From Klebsiella planticola ATCC 33531 (GTDB lineage: Bacteria; Pseudomonadota; Gammaproteobacteria; Enterobacterales; Enterobacteriaceae), in NCBI RefSeq assembly GCF_000735435.1, contig NZ_JMPP01000054.1:1-53759 (forward strand): 53,759 nt of DNA, written 5' to 3'. Under the pieces are notes generated by a model, which saw only the letters and a list, made by a program, of their open reading frames with translations, did no database searches and was not told the DNA's origin. The stretch's first letter is position 1. Every line of letters begins with the position of its first letter. The translations under genes and the position numbers were made by a program. Shown piece by piece: positions 45,541-53,759 of the stretch.

Positions 45541-48042
45541 CTACAGCTCCAGCTCGCGCTGCAATAACCCGGCGATGGCCTCGCTGCTGTCGGCGGTGAC
45601 CAGCGCGTGACGAAACGCCTCATGCATAATGCGCCGCGCCAGGCGAGAGAAGATGCGCATATGCTGATCCCCGGCGGCATGTTTGTTCAGCGTCAGCATA
45701 ATTACAAATTGCGCTTCGTCATCTCCCCACGCCACCGGCCGGGCCAGGCGAGCCACGCTGATGGTCGACTGCTCAATATGCTCCGACTTGCTGTGAGGGA
45801 TGGCAAAGCTGAAGCCCAGCCCGGTGGAAAATACCGCTTCGCGCGCCCAGAGATCGGCCTCCAGCTTACGCGGGTAGCGGCACCGCCCCGCCAACAGCAG
45901 ATTGTCGGTCATGCCTTTCAGCACCTCTTCTTTACTGCGCCAGTCGCTGTTTAAGGTAATGCACTGCGTGGTAATCAGCGGCGCGTCCTGCTGAGCCATG
46001 CGGAACTGGGCTAATAAGTGTTCCACCTCCAGCGAGGTGCGACACTGCATGGCCTGGTTCAACAGCTGGCGACAGGCCCGGCTATCCAGCCGGGCCAGAC
46101 GCGCTTTCGTCGCCGAAATTGCCGGCGCGCTCATGCTCAGTTCATCCAGCCCAAGCCCCACCAGCAGCGGCAGCACCGAACCTTTCGCCCCCAGTTCTCC
46201 ACACAGGCCAATCCATTTCCCCTGGCGATGTACCGCCTGCACGGCGTAGTCCAGCGCGCGCAAAAAAGCCGGGTTGAGGCTGTTGTAGTGGCGCGTGACC
46301 TTACTGTTATCACGATCCACCGCCAGCAGATACTGCGTCAGGTCATTGCTGCCGATACTGAAGAAATCGATCTCTTCACAGCACTGGTCGATGATAAACA
46401 TCACCGATGGCACTTCCAGCATGATGCCAAACGGGATCTTCTCATCGAACGGAATATGTTCATCGCGCAGGGATTGCCTGGCTTCGGCCAGCTGATCTTT
46501 CACCCACAGAATCTCTTCCATCGAGGAGATCATCGGAATCATAATTTTCAACGAGCCGTGCGCCGAGGCGCGCAGAATCGCCCTGAGCTGCGTGCGGAAC
46601 AGCGTCTGGTACTCCTCGTAAATTCGCACCGCGCGATAGCCAAGGAAAGGGTTGTTTTCCGCCGGGATATTGAGATAGGCCACCGGCTTATCGCCGCCGA
46701 TATCCATGGTGCGAATGATAATGCTGCGGCCGTTCGCCGGTTCCAGCGCCTGGCAAAAAATATTATAAAGTTCATCTTCGGACGGCGCGCCGGGCCGGTC
46801 CATATACAGCATTTCGGTACGGAACAGGCCCACCGCCTGCGCGCCGTTGCCAAACGCCGCGGCGGCTTCAACGGAGTGGGCAATATTGGCCGCCACCTCC
46901 AGACGCAGGCCATCTTTTGTGACCCCGTCTTTATCAAACCACGCCTGCTGTTGACGACGTAACTGCGCCGCGGTCCAGGCCTCCTGTTGGTAGTAGCGTT
47001 CCACCGCCTCATCCGGGTTAACCACCACCAGCCCGGCATTGCCGTCGATAAATAGCGGTTGCCCTACCCACGGCAGCAGCGCCGCCATCTCCACGCCGAC
47101 CAGAGTCGGAATATTAAACGAACGCGCCAGAATCACGGTATGCGAAGTGGTCCCGCCGCCGCTCAGCAGTAGGCCTTGCAGCAGCGTTTTATCCAGCTCA
47201 AGAAACTGGCTGGGCGTTAACTCATCGGCAAGACAAATCGCCGGGACGGTCAGTTTACCCGGTGCCGGGAAGCGGGACTCACCGTAGATGTGCTGCAGAA
47301 GCTGGAAACAGACATCGCGTACGTCCAGCACCCGCTCCTGTAAATAGCGGTTGCCGGAGTCGTGGAACTGAGCGCAGAAGTGCTCGCCGCTGGCGACGAT
47401 CGCCTGAGCACAGCTCAGGCCGGTCAGCAGCCCGCCCAGCAGATGCTGGCGTAGAGAAGCATCCGTCGCCAGCGAACGATGCGCCTCCAGAATGGCGCCG
47501 GCGGTTCCGTCGTTATCCAGCAGCCGCAGCTCGATATTTTTAACCAGCAGCAGCAATCCTTGATCCAGCAGCGCCTGCTCGTGCTCAATACTCCCGGCAG
47601 CAGGCAGCGGGCCCGGGTTGCGCAGATCGAAAGATTTCAGCCGGGTGAGCGTGCCCCCGGCGCTCCCGGCACACACCGGCCGGCCGTGAAACAAAACAGG
47701 ATTCAGTCGGGACAGCGATTGCGGAACCGGCTGTACCTCTATACTTTCCGCCGCCGGCAACGGCGTATCGCAGTGCGGAAATTCATCCTGAATAAATGCC
47801 GACAGCGCAGCAAGCGCCCGCTGCTCATCCTCACCGCTGATCGTTAACTGACACTCGTCGCCCCGTATCGTGTTGGTTGCAATAATGGCCAGTGCGCTTT
47901 TCGCATTGCCGCGCAGGTCGCTGCGCGTATTCCACCAGTCAACAGAAGACGAAAAGGTATTGCATAGCGTTTCCACCAGACTGGCGGGACGGGCGTGGAC
48001 GCCATTTGGCAAATCACAACGGAATTTAATGACCTGGGCCAT
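45541..48042 (-). CDS. ptsA: PtsA/FrwA, multiphosphoryl transfer protein (HPr-EI-EIIA)
   Basis: A cytoplasmic PTS phosphotransfer chain in one polypeptide of 833 residues (the E. coli PtsA length). Domains in order: HPr-like (about 1-90; His16 in LPNGVHARPAS), enzyme I (about 115-680; phosphorylated His about 301 in GGGTTSHTVILARS, plus GLFRTEMLYMDR, SIGSNDLTQYLLAVDRDN and CGELGA), and EIIA of the fructose type (about 690-833; His about 750 in FAIPHSKSE). It can take phosphate from PEP and pass it to the separate EIIB proteins FrwB/FrwD. It is divergent from frwC. In E. coli fsaB and gldA follow ptsA; here dmlA does. Confidence 0.95.
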   Translation of the reverse strand: MAQVIKFRCDLPNGVHARPASLVETLCNTFSSSVDWWNTRSDLRGNAKSALAIIATNTIRGDECQLTISGEDEQRALAALSAFIQDEFPHCDTPLPAAESIEVQPVPQSLSRLNPVLFHGRPVCAGSAGGTLTRLKSFDLRNPGPLPAAGSIEHEQALLDQGLLLLVKNIELRLLDNDGTAGAILEAHRSLATDASLRQHLLGGLLTGLSCAQAIVASGEHFCAQFHDSGNRYLQERVLDVRDVCFQLLQHIYGESRFPAPGKLTVPAICLADELTPSQFLELDKTLLQGLLLSGGGTTSHTVILARSFNIPTLVGVEMAALLPWVGQPLFIDGNAGLVVVNPDEAVERYYQQEAWTAAQLRRQQQAWFDKDGVTKDGLRLEVAANIAHSVEAAAAFGNGAQAVGLFRTEMLYMDRPGAPSEDELYNIFCQALEPANGRSIIIRTMDIGGDKPVAYLNIPAENNPFLGYRAVRIYEEYQTLFRTQLRAILRASAHGSLKIMIPMISSMEEILWVKDQLAEARQSLRDEHIPFDEKIPFGIMLEVPSVMFIIDQCCEEIDFFSIGSNDLTQYLLAVDRDNSKVTRHYNSLNPAFLRALDYAVQAVHRQGKWIGLCGELGAKGSVLPLLVGLGLDELSMSAPAISATKARLARLDSRACRQLLNQAMQCRTSLEVEHLLAQFRMAQQDAPLITTQCITLNSDWRSKEEVLKGMTDNLLLAGRCRYPRKLEADLWAREAVFSTGLGFSFAIPHSKSEHIEQSTISVARLARPVAWGDDEAQFVIMLTLNKHAAGDQHMRIFSRLARRIMHEAFRHALVTADSSEAIAGLLQRELEL

Positions 48043-48350
48043 TGGCTTTCTCCTGAGCAAGACATCATTGCCTCAACGGTAAAGAAAGCGCGCGGCAGGG
48101 ACTACGCGAGAAAAGAGTGAATTACTGGAAAATTGTACACAGAGATCTTTTTTCTGCTCCGCCTCACAATTCTCTCTTTTTGTCGCAACATGACCCTATA
48201 GCACTTAAGATTTGAGGTGGATCGCAATTTCACGCGCACCTTACAAATATCCAGTAAATGCACTTTTTCTCTACTGTTTTCTCCCCCGCCATTTTCCTAC
48301 TGTTGAAGCAACAATACTGTCACGAGCGCAAGCGCGCTCAGGAGCAAGCA
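48043..48350. promoter_or_regulatory. ptsA-frwC divergent control region with pre-RBS hairpin
   Basis: 308 bp that must hold the two promoters. A perfect hairpin GAGCGC-AAGC-GCGCTC lies at 48324-48339, one base ahead of the GGAG site of frwC; it could affect access of the ribosome. No clear binding site for Cra or CRP was identified by eye. Confidence 0.5.
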
Positions 48351-49427
48351 ATGAACGAACTGGTGCAAATACTAAAAAATACACGCCAGCATCTCATGAC
48401 CGGCGTCTCACATATGATTCCCTTTGTGGTCTCCGGCGGGATCCTCCTCGCCGTCTCGGTCATGCTGTACGGCAAGGGCGCCGTGCCCGATGGCGCAACG
48501 GATCCCAACCTGAAAAAACTGTTTGATATTGGCGTCGCCGGACTGACCCTGATGGTGCCTTTTCTGGCGGCCTATATCGGCTACTCCATTTCTGATCGCG
48601 CGGCGCTGGCCCCGTGCGCCATTGGCGCGTGGGTCGGCAACAGTTTTGGTGCCGGCTTTTTCGGCGCCCTGATCGCCGGGATGATCGGCGGTCTGGTGGT
48701 TTACTACCTGAAGAAAATCCCTGTCCACAAAGTGCTGCGCTCCGTGATGCCCATTTTTGTTATCCCCATTATCGGCACCTTTATTACGGCCGGGATCATG
48801 ATGTGGGGGCTGGGTGAACCTATTGGCGCGCTCACCGCCAGTCTGACAACCTGGCTACAGGGCATGCGCGAGGGCAGCATCGTGCTCCTCGCCATCATCA
48901 TGGGGCTGATGCTGGCTTTCGACATGGGTGGCCCGGTCAATAAAGTGGCCTACGCCTTCATGCTGATCTGCGTCTCCCAGGGGGTTTATAGCGTGGTGGC
49001 TATCGCCGCCGTCGGGATCGCCATTCCGCCGCTGGGCATGGGGCTGGCGACGCTGATGGGGCGCAAATACTTCACGCCAGAGGAGCGCGAAACGGGCAAA
49101 GCCGCCCTGGTCATGGGCTGCGTTGGCGTGTCGGAAGGCGCAATCCCCTTCGCGGCCGCCGACCCGCTACGCGTCATCCCGTCCATCATGATTGGCGCCG
49201 CAAGCGGCTGCGCGACGACCGCTCTGCTCGGCGTTCAGTGCTACGCCGGCTGGGGTGGACTGATTGTCCTGCCGGTAGTTGAGGGTAAAGGCGGGTTCAT
49301 TATCGGTCTGCTGGTCGGGGCATTTGTCAGCGCCGCCTGCGTCATCGTACTTAAAGCCCTCACGAAGAAGAAAGCGTCAGCAGCCAAAGCCGATGACGAA
49401 CTGGATCTTGATTTCGAAATTAACTGA
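48351..49427 (+). CDS. frwC: FrwC, PTS EIIC permease of fructose type
   Basis: Membrane subunit of an unassigned fructose-type PTS, 358 residues with about nine hydrophobic segments, starting MNELVQILKNTRQHLMTGVS. Family stretches are MIPFVVSGGILLA, FDMGGPVNKVAYAFM, CVGVSEGAIPFAAADPLRVIPS and the acidic end ELDLDFEIN. No fused EIIA or EIIB. The start at 48351 has GGAG eight bases ahead and matches E. coli FrwC. Substrate unknown. Confidence 0.93.
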   Translation: MNELVQILKNTRQHLMTGVSHMIPFVVSGGILLAVSVMLYGKGAVPDGATDPNLKKLFDIGVAGLTLMVPFLAAYIGYSISDRAALAPCAIGAWVGNSFGAGFFGALIAGMIGGLVVYYLKKIPVHKVLRSVMPIFVIPIIGTFITAGIMMWGLGEPIGALTASLTTWLQGMREGSIVLLAIIMGLMLAFDMGGPVNKVAYAFMLICVSQGVYSVVAIAAVGIAIPPLGMGLATLMGRKYFTPEERETGKAALVMGCVGVSEGAIPFAAADPLRVIPSIMIGAASGCATTALLGVQCYAGWGGLIVLPVVEGKGGFIIGLLVGAFVSAACVIVLKALTKKKASAAKADDELDLDFEIN

Positions 49428-49447
49428 AACCGCAGAAGGAAGAGTTT

Positions 49448-49768
49448 ATGACCAGGATTATCGCCGTTACCGCCTGCCCGTCCGGAGTCGCACACACCTA
49501 CATGGCAGCGGAGTCGCTGGAGAGCGCCGCCAGAGCCAAAGGCTGGCAGGTCAAGGTGGAGACCCAGGGCTCCATCGGTATTGAGAATGAGCTGTCGGCA
49601 GACGATGTCGCCAGCGCCGATATCGTGATTCTGACCAAAGATATCGGCATCAAGAGTGAAGAGCGTTTTGCCGGTAAAACCATCGTTCGCGTCAATATCA
49701 GCGATGCCGTGAAGCGGGCTGACGCCATTATGAACAAAATCGACAGCCATCTTTCGCAGAAAGCCTGA
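49448..49768 (+). CDS. frwB: FrwB, PTS EIIB component
   Basis: Fructose-type EIIB of 106 residues. Cys10 in the phosphate loop TACPSGVAHTYMAAE is the phosphorylation site. It takes phosphate from the EIIA domain of PtsA and gives it to the sugar entering through FrwC. GAAGGAAGAG precedes the ATG, 20 bp after frwC. Confidence 0.94.
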   Translation: MTRIIAVTACPSGVAHTYMAAESLESAARAKGWQVKVETQGSIGIENELSADDVASADIVILTKDIGIKSEERFAGKTIVRVNISDAVKRADAIMNKIDSHLSQKA

Positions 49769-49778
49769 ATACCGTCAC

Positions 49779-49795
49779 GCGCAGCGACGCTGCGC
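49779..49795 (+). other. internal hairpin between frwB and pflD
   Basis: GCGCAGC-GAC-GCTGCGC is a perfect 7-bp stem with a 3-nt loop and no following T-run, in the 139-bp gap. It may stabilise or process the mRNA rather than end it, setting PTS genes and enzyme genes at different levels. Confidence 0.5.
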
Positions 49796-49907
49796 AAGAC
49801 TCAGCGCCTCGCTCCACGAGCGTCATCGTGACCGGCAGTCCGTGCGCGAACCGCGTTGCGAATTGCCTCAATCCGCGCGTGGAGAGGGCGTTCACATGGA
49901 GTTTGTC

Positions 49908-52205
49908 ATGACCAATCGTACCCAACGCTTAATAGCAAGCCTGTTCGCTCACCCCCGGGAAATCTCGCTCGAACGCGCCCTGCTCTATACCGAAAGCCAC
50001 AAACGCACCGAGGGTGAGCCGACGATGATTCGTCGGGCGAAGGCCACCGCCTGGATCCTTGACCATGTACAGATTTCGATTCGTGATGATGAACTGATTG
50101 CCGGCAACCGGACAATCAAACCGCGCGCCGGCATCGTCTCCCCCGAGATGGACCCCTACTGGTTACTTAACGAGCTGGATCGCTTCCCGGTCCGTCCGCA
50201 GGATCGCTTCGCCATCAGCGACGAAGACAAGCGCATCTACCGTGAAGCGCTGTTCCCGTACTGGGAAAAACGCTCGATGAAAGATGTCATTAACGCACAG
50301 ATGACCGACGAGGTGAAAGCAGCGGTACGCACGCAGATTTTCAGCATCAACCAGACCGACAAGGGCCAGGGACACATCATTATTGATTATCCCCGTCTGC
50401 TGAATAAAGGACTGGCGGCGCTGACGGTGGAAATGAAAACCCTGGCCCGGCAGCATCCGGAGAACGATTTTTATCAGGCGGTGCTGATTTTACTGGCGGC
50501 CTCACAGCGCCACATTTTGCGTTACGCCACCCTCGCCGCTGATATGGCCCGCCGCTGCAACGATCCGCAGCGACGCCAGGAGCTGGAGGCGATTGCCGCT
50601 CATTCGCGTCATAACGCCGAGCATCGCCCGGAGGATTTCTGGCAGGCCTGCCAGCTGTTCTGGTACATGAACATCATTCTGCAGTACGAGTCCAACGCCA
50701 GTTCGATTTCACTTGGCCGTTTTGACCAGTATATGCTGCCGTTTTATCAGGCGTCGTTAACCCGCGGCGAGGATCCCGCATTCCTGAAAACGCTGCTGGA
50801 ATCGCTGTGGGTCAAGTGCAACGATATCGTCCTGCTGCGCTCATCCAGCAGCGCCCGCTACTTTGCCGGCTTCCCGACGGGCTATACCGCCTTGCTCGGC
50901 GGCCTGAGCGAGACCGGGCGCAGCGCGGTAAACGTGCTCTCCTTTCTCGCGCTGGATGCCTATCAGAACGTCCGTCTACCGCAGCCCAATCTCGGGGTGC
51001 GGGTCAACGAACTGATCGACCGCCCGTTCCTGCACAAAACGGCGGAAACCATCCGCTTAGGCACCGGGATCCCGCAAATTTTCAACGACGAAGTGGTGGT
51101 TCCGGCCTTTCTCAACCGCGGCGTCTCGCTGGAGGATGCGCGAGATTATGCCGTCGTGGGCTGCGTCGAACTCTCCATCCCCGGCCGTACCTATGGGCTG
51201 CACGATATTGCGATGTTCAACCTGCTGAAGGTGATGGAAATCGTGATGCTGGAGAACGAAGGTAACCCCGATATCAGCTGGGACGGGCTGATTCAGCAGA
51301 TCCGCGAGAAGACCCGCTACTACATCAAGCTGATGGTCGAAGGCAGCAACATTTGCGACCTCGGCCATCGGGATCAGGCGCCGGTTCCCCTGCTCTCCTC
51401 GTTTATTCAGGATTGTGCGTTGCACGGAAAGGACATCACCGAAGGCGGCGCGCGCTACAACTTCTCCGGCGTGCAGGGGATTGGTATCGCCAATCTCAGC
51501 GACTCCCTGCATGCGCTCAAGGGGATGGTCTTCGACCAGCAGCGCATGAGCTACGACGAGCTGATTCAGGTCCTCAAGGCCAATTTCCAGACGCCGGAAG
51601 GCGAGAAAATCCGCGCCCGCCTGGTTCACCGCTTTGAAAAATATGGCAACGATATCGATGAGGTGGACAATATCAGCGCCGACCTGTTGCGCTTTTACTG
51701 TAAAGAGGTTGAGCAGTACCGCAACCCGCGCGGCGGGCATTTCACCCCCGGTTCGTATACCGTCTCGGCACACGTCCCGCTCGGCTCAGTGGTCGGCGCA
51801 ACCCCGGATGGCCGCCTGGCCGGCGAGCAGTTAGCCGATGGCGGTCTGTCGCCGATGGTCGGCCAGGATTCTCAGGGGCCAACGGCGGTCCTGAAATCGG
51901 TCAGCAAGCTGGATAACTACCTGCTCTCCAATGGCACGCTGCTGAACGTTAAGTTCACCCCGGCGACCCTGAGCGGAGAGAGCGGGCTCAACAAGCTGGC
52001 CGATTTCTTACAGGCTTTCACCAGCCTGAAGCTACAGCATATCCAGTTTAACGTGGTCAACGCACAGACGCTGCGGGAAGCGCAGCAGCGCCCTCAGGAT
52101 TTCGCCGGCCTGGTGGTACGCGTCGCCGGCTACAGCGCCTTCTTTGTGGAGTTATCGAAGGAGATCCAGGATGACATTATCCACCGCACCACGCATCAAC
52201 TGTGA
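49908..52205 (+). CDS. pflD: PflD, glycyl radical enzyme (GCVE type)
   Basis: Glycyl radical enzyme of 765 residues, matching E. coli PflD in length and much of the sequence. The radical site is Gly741 in RVAGYSAFFVELS. The active-site loop is GCVE with Cys419 and Glu421 (VVGCVELSIPGRTYG), not the Cys-Cys pair of pyruvate formate-lyase; this GCxE form belongs to dehydratase and lyase members of the family, so the name 'formate acetyltransferase' is doubtful. The product should be O2-sensitive and active in anaerobic growth. The start at 49908 follows E. coli; the ATG at 49896 with GGAGAGGG upstream is an alternative. Confidence 0.93.
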   Translation: MTNRTQRLIASLFAHPREISLERALLYTESHKRTEGEPTMIRRAKATAWILDHVQISIRDDELIAGNRTIKPRAGIVSPEMDPYWLLNELDRFPVRPQDRFAISDEDKRIYREALFPYWEKRSMKDVINAQMTDEVKAAVRTQIFSINQTDKGQGHIIIDYPRLLNKGLAALTVEMKTLARQHPENDFYQAVLILLAASQRHILRYATLAADMARRCNDPQRRQELEAIAAHSRHNAEHRPEDFWQACQLFWYMNIILQYESNASSISLGRFDQYMLPFYQASLTRGEDPAFLKTLLESLWVKCNDIVLLRSSSSARYFAGFPTGYTALLGGLSETGRSAVNVLSFLALDAYQNVRLPQPNLGVRVNELIDRPFLHKTAETIRLGTGIPQIFNDEVVVPAFLNRGVSLEDARDYAVVGCVELSIPGRTYGLHDIAMFNLLKVMEIVMLENEGNPDISWDGLIQQIREKTRYYIKLMVEGSNICDLGHRDQAPVPLLSSFIQDCALHGKDITEGGARYNFSGVQGIGIANLSDSLHALKGMVFDQQRMSYDELIQVLKANFQTPEGEKIRARLVHRFEKYGNDIDEVDNISADLLRFYCKEVEQYRNPRGGHFTPGSYTVSAHVPLGSVVGATPDGRLAGEQLADGGLSPMVGQDSQGPTAVLKSVSKLDNYLLSNGTLLNVKFTPATLSGESGLNKLADFLQAFTSLKLQHIQFNVVNAQTLREAQQRPQDFAGLVVRVAGYSAFFVELSKEIQDDIIHRTTHQL

Positions 52206-53046
52206 CGTTATCGAGACGCGCGCCGACCGGGCGCGCATTTTCAATCTCCAGCGCTACTCGCTCAACGATGGCCAGGGGATCAGAACCGTCGTCTTTTTTA
52301 AAGGTTGCCCACACACCTGCCCGTGGTGTGCCAACCCGGAATCCCTCTCGCCCAAAATTGAAACCGTGCGCCGGGAAAGCCGCTGTCTCCACTGCGCGCA
52401 CTGCCAGCGGGACGTCGAAGAGTGCCCTTCCGGTGCATGGGAGCAGATTGGCCGCGATGTCACTCAGGAAGCGTTGCTCAAAGAGGTGCTGAAAGATGAG
52501 ATCTTTTTTCGCGCCTCGGGCGGCGGCGTCACGCTATCGGGCGGAGAGGTGTTAATGCAAGCCGGGTTTGCCACCCGCTTCTTACGCGCGTTGCGCCAGT
52601 GGGGGATCCACACGGCGATAGAAACGGCGGGCGACGCCGCCTTCAGCCGCGTCTACCCTCTTGCCCAGGCGTGCGACGAAGTGCTGTTTGATCTGAAAAT
52701 CATGGATCCCGGGCAGGCCAGAGAGCAGCTCGCCATGGATCTCCCCCGGGTGCTGGAAAATTTCAGCCGGCTGGTGGAAAATGGCGTTCACGTCATTCCC
52801 AGAGTGCCGCTCATTCCCGGCTTTACCCTGTGTGAAAAGAACTTCAGCCAGATTCTCTCCTTCCTGGCGCCGTTTGCCCTGTCTGACATTCACCTGCTGC
52901 CGTTTCACCAATATGGCGAGCCGAAATACTCGCTGTTGGGCAAGAGATGGGCGATGGCAAAGGTCGGTGCGCCATCGGCAGCAGAAATTAACCGATTCAC
53001 TCTCATGGCTGAACAAGCTGGTTTTCGCGTAACTGTCGGTGGCTAA
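52171..53046 (+). CDS. pflC: PflC, glycyl radical enzyme activase (radical SAM)
   Basis: Radical SAM activase of 291 residues that puts the radical on PflD. The SAM/4Fe-4S motif CxxxCxxC is in KGCPHTCPWCANPES, followed by a second Cys set (CLHCAHCQRDVEECP) enough for one extra iron-sulfur cluster; PflA lacks this. GGGVTLSGGEVLMQ is the SAM-contact stretch and HLLPFHQYGEPKYSLLG the C-terminal part. The start (52171) lies inside the end of pflD, an overlap of 35 bp, so translation is coupled. Confidence 0.94.
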   Translation: MTLSTAPRINCDVIETRADRARIFNLQRYSLNDGQGIRTVVFFKGCPHTCPWCANPESLSPKIETVRRESRCLHCAHCQRDVEECPSGAWEQIGRDVTQEALLKEVLKDEIFFRASGGGVTLSGGEVLMQAGFATRFLRALRQWGIHTAIETAGDAAFSRVYPLAQACDEVLFDLKIMDPGQAREQLAMDLPRVLENFSRLVENGVHVIPRVPLIPGFTLCEKNFSQILSFLAPFALSDIHLLPFHQYGEPKYSLLGKRWAMAKVGAPSAAEINRFTLMAEQAGFRVTVGG

Positions 53047-53061
53047 TGCCCGGAGGATGCT

Positions 53062-53403
53062 ATGGTTCTCAAGATCGTTGCGGTCACGGCCTGTGTGAGC
53101 GGCGTGGCCCATACCTATATGGCGGCGGAACGTTTACAAAAAGTCGGCCACCACGAAAAGTGGCAGATTAAAATCGAAACCCAGGGCGCGCTGGGGATTG
53201 AGAATAAAATTACCCCCGACGATATTGCCCAGGCCGATGTCGTCCTGCTGGTCACGGATATTGAAATCGACGACGCCAGGCGCTTTTGCGGTCAACGCAC
53301 GATTAAAACCAGCATCAAAACGTTTTTACTCCAGCCGCAGCACATCGCTGAAGCGGTAAAAAGCATCATGAAAAAGCCGATCGTTTATTTAGATATCCCC
53401 TGA
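53062..53403 (+). CDS. frwD: FrwD, second PTS EIIB component
   Basis: Fructose-type EIIB-like protein of 113 residues with the phosphate loop TACVSGVAHTYMAAERLQK (Cys11). It closes the frwCB-pflDC-frwD operon, 15 bp after pflC, with AGGAGG ahead of the ATG. Why the system has two separate EIIB proteins is unknown; it may work with another permease or have a regulatory role. Confidence 0.92.
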   Translation: MVLKIVAVTACVSGVAHTYMAAERLQKVGHHEKWQIKIETQGALGIENKITPDDIAQADVVLLVTDIEIDDARRFCGQRTIKTSIKTFLLQPQHIAEAVKSIMKKPIVYLDIP

Positions 53404-53467
53404 GAACGGCCTGCTCATTCCACTGCCTCCCAGGGAAGACGAACCGCTAGCGTCTGCCGGGTTGTCG
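53404..53467. other. frwD downstream spacer
   Basis: Short spacer between the frwD stop and the REP array. No clear terminator was found; the first REP hairpins may stabilise the 3' end of the operon mRNA. Confidence 0.4.
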
Positions 53468-53759
53468 CCCGGGAGCCTCTCCCCGGTGACGCTGTGCTTA
53501 CCGGGGCTACAGCCGATGCCACACCGTAGCCCGGACAAGGGATTTACCCCGCCGCCCGGGAATCTCTCCCCGGTGACGCTGTGCTTACCGGGGCGACAGC
53601 CGATGCCACACCGTAGCCCGGACAAGGGATTTACCCCGCTGCCCGGGAATCTCTCCCCGGTGGCGCTGTGCTTACCGGGGCTACAGCCGGTGCCACACCG
53701 TAGCCGGGCAAGGGATTTACCCCGCTGCCCGGGAGCCTCTCCCGGTGCGCTACGCTACC
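53468..53759. repeat. tandem REP/BIME-like repeat array, 87-bp unit
   Basis: Three units start at 53468, 53555 and 53642 (87-bp spacing), and a fourth, shifted by one base, starts at 53728 and runs off the window. Each unit has a hairpin of the CCCCGGT...ACCGGGG type (first copy about 53481-53506) followed by CACACCGTAGC and an ACAAGGGATTTACCCCG stretch. Units differ at only a few positions. This looks like an intergenic BIME of Klebsiella REP elements. Confidence 0.8.

Noticed and set aside
53389-53625. 78-residue minus-strand frame with internal repeats
   Set aside because: Its repeats simply mirror the 87-bp REP-like DNA units; it is not a protein gene.
53468-53759. CRISPR array
   Set aside because: Units are 87 bp with no unique spacers and no nearby cas genes; hairpins fit REP/BIME.

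Overview
The window reads as chromosome of an enterobacterium, most likely Klebsiella or a close relative such as Raoultella. This rests on GC-rich coding sequence, on near-identity of many products to Escherichia coli proteins, and on the E. coli backbone order phoH / efeBOU / putP-putA / rutR-rutABCDEFG / ymdF / wrbA-yccJ-agp (about 9.7-32 kb), flanked on both sides by genes E. coli does not have at this place. Assignments come from reading the sequence and recalled family knowledge; no search was run.

Left flank (1-9.7 kb): a chaperone-usher fimbrial operon on the minus strand (LuxR-type regulator, pilin, usher, chaperone, two-domain adhesin; pilin-usher-chaperone-adhesin order as in E. 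coli ybgDQPO). A 1.5-kb AT-rich stretch without a convincing gene follows, then a small lipoprotein and an aromatic-acid-type MFS transporter.

Backbone (9.7-32 kb): PhoH; the acid/iron operon efeUOB with an apparently intact efeU behind a Fur box; a NupC-type nucleoside transporter; a DUF3574 lipoprotein; the divergent proline genes putP and putA with four GTTGCA PutA sites between them; an LprI-like periplasmic protein; the pyrimidine degradation locus rutR / rutABCDEFG with a sigma-54 promoter, an NtrC-like site and a RutR box; the tiny ymdF gene; wrbA-yccJ; and agp.

Right flank (32-53.8 kb): two neighbouring pairs of HxlR-type regulator and short-chain dehydrogenase, each with a striking inverted-repeat operator candidate; a small exported protein and a 40-residue membrane protein; the putrescine locus puuP-puuA / puuD-puuR-puuC-puuB without puuE; dmlR / dmlA for D-malate; and a sugar-PTS plus glycyl-radical-enzyme locus (ptsA divergent from frwC-frwB-pflD-pflC-frwD). 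The window ends in a tandem array of 87-bp REP/BIME-like units.

Functionally, much of the window scavenges nitrogen and carbon: proline to glutamate, pyrimidines to ammonia and 3-hydroxypropionate, putrescine to GABA, D-malate to pyruvate, and an unknown PTS substrate feeding a GCVE-type glycyl radical enzyme. No phage, insertion sequence, CRISPR array, tRNA or rRNA was recognised. The least explained parts are the HxlR/SDR pairs with their operators, the frw/pfl locus, and the AT-rich block next to the fimbrial operon.
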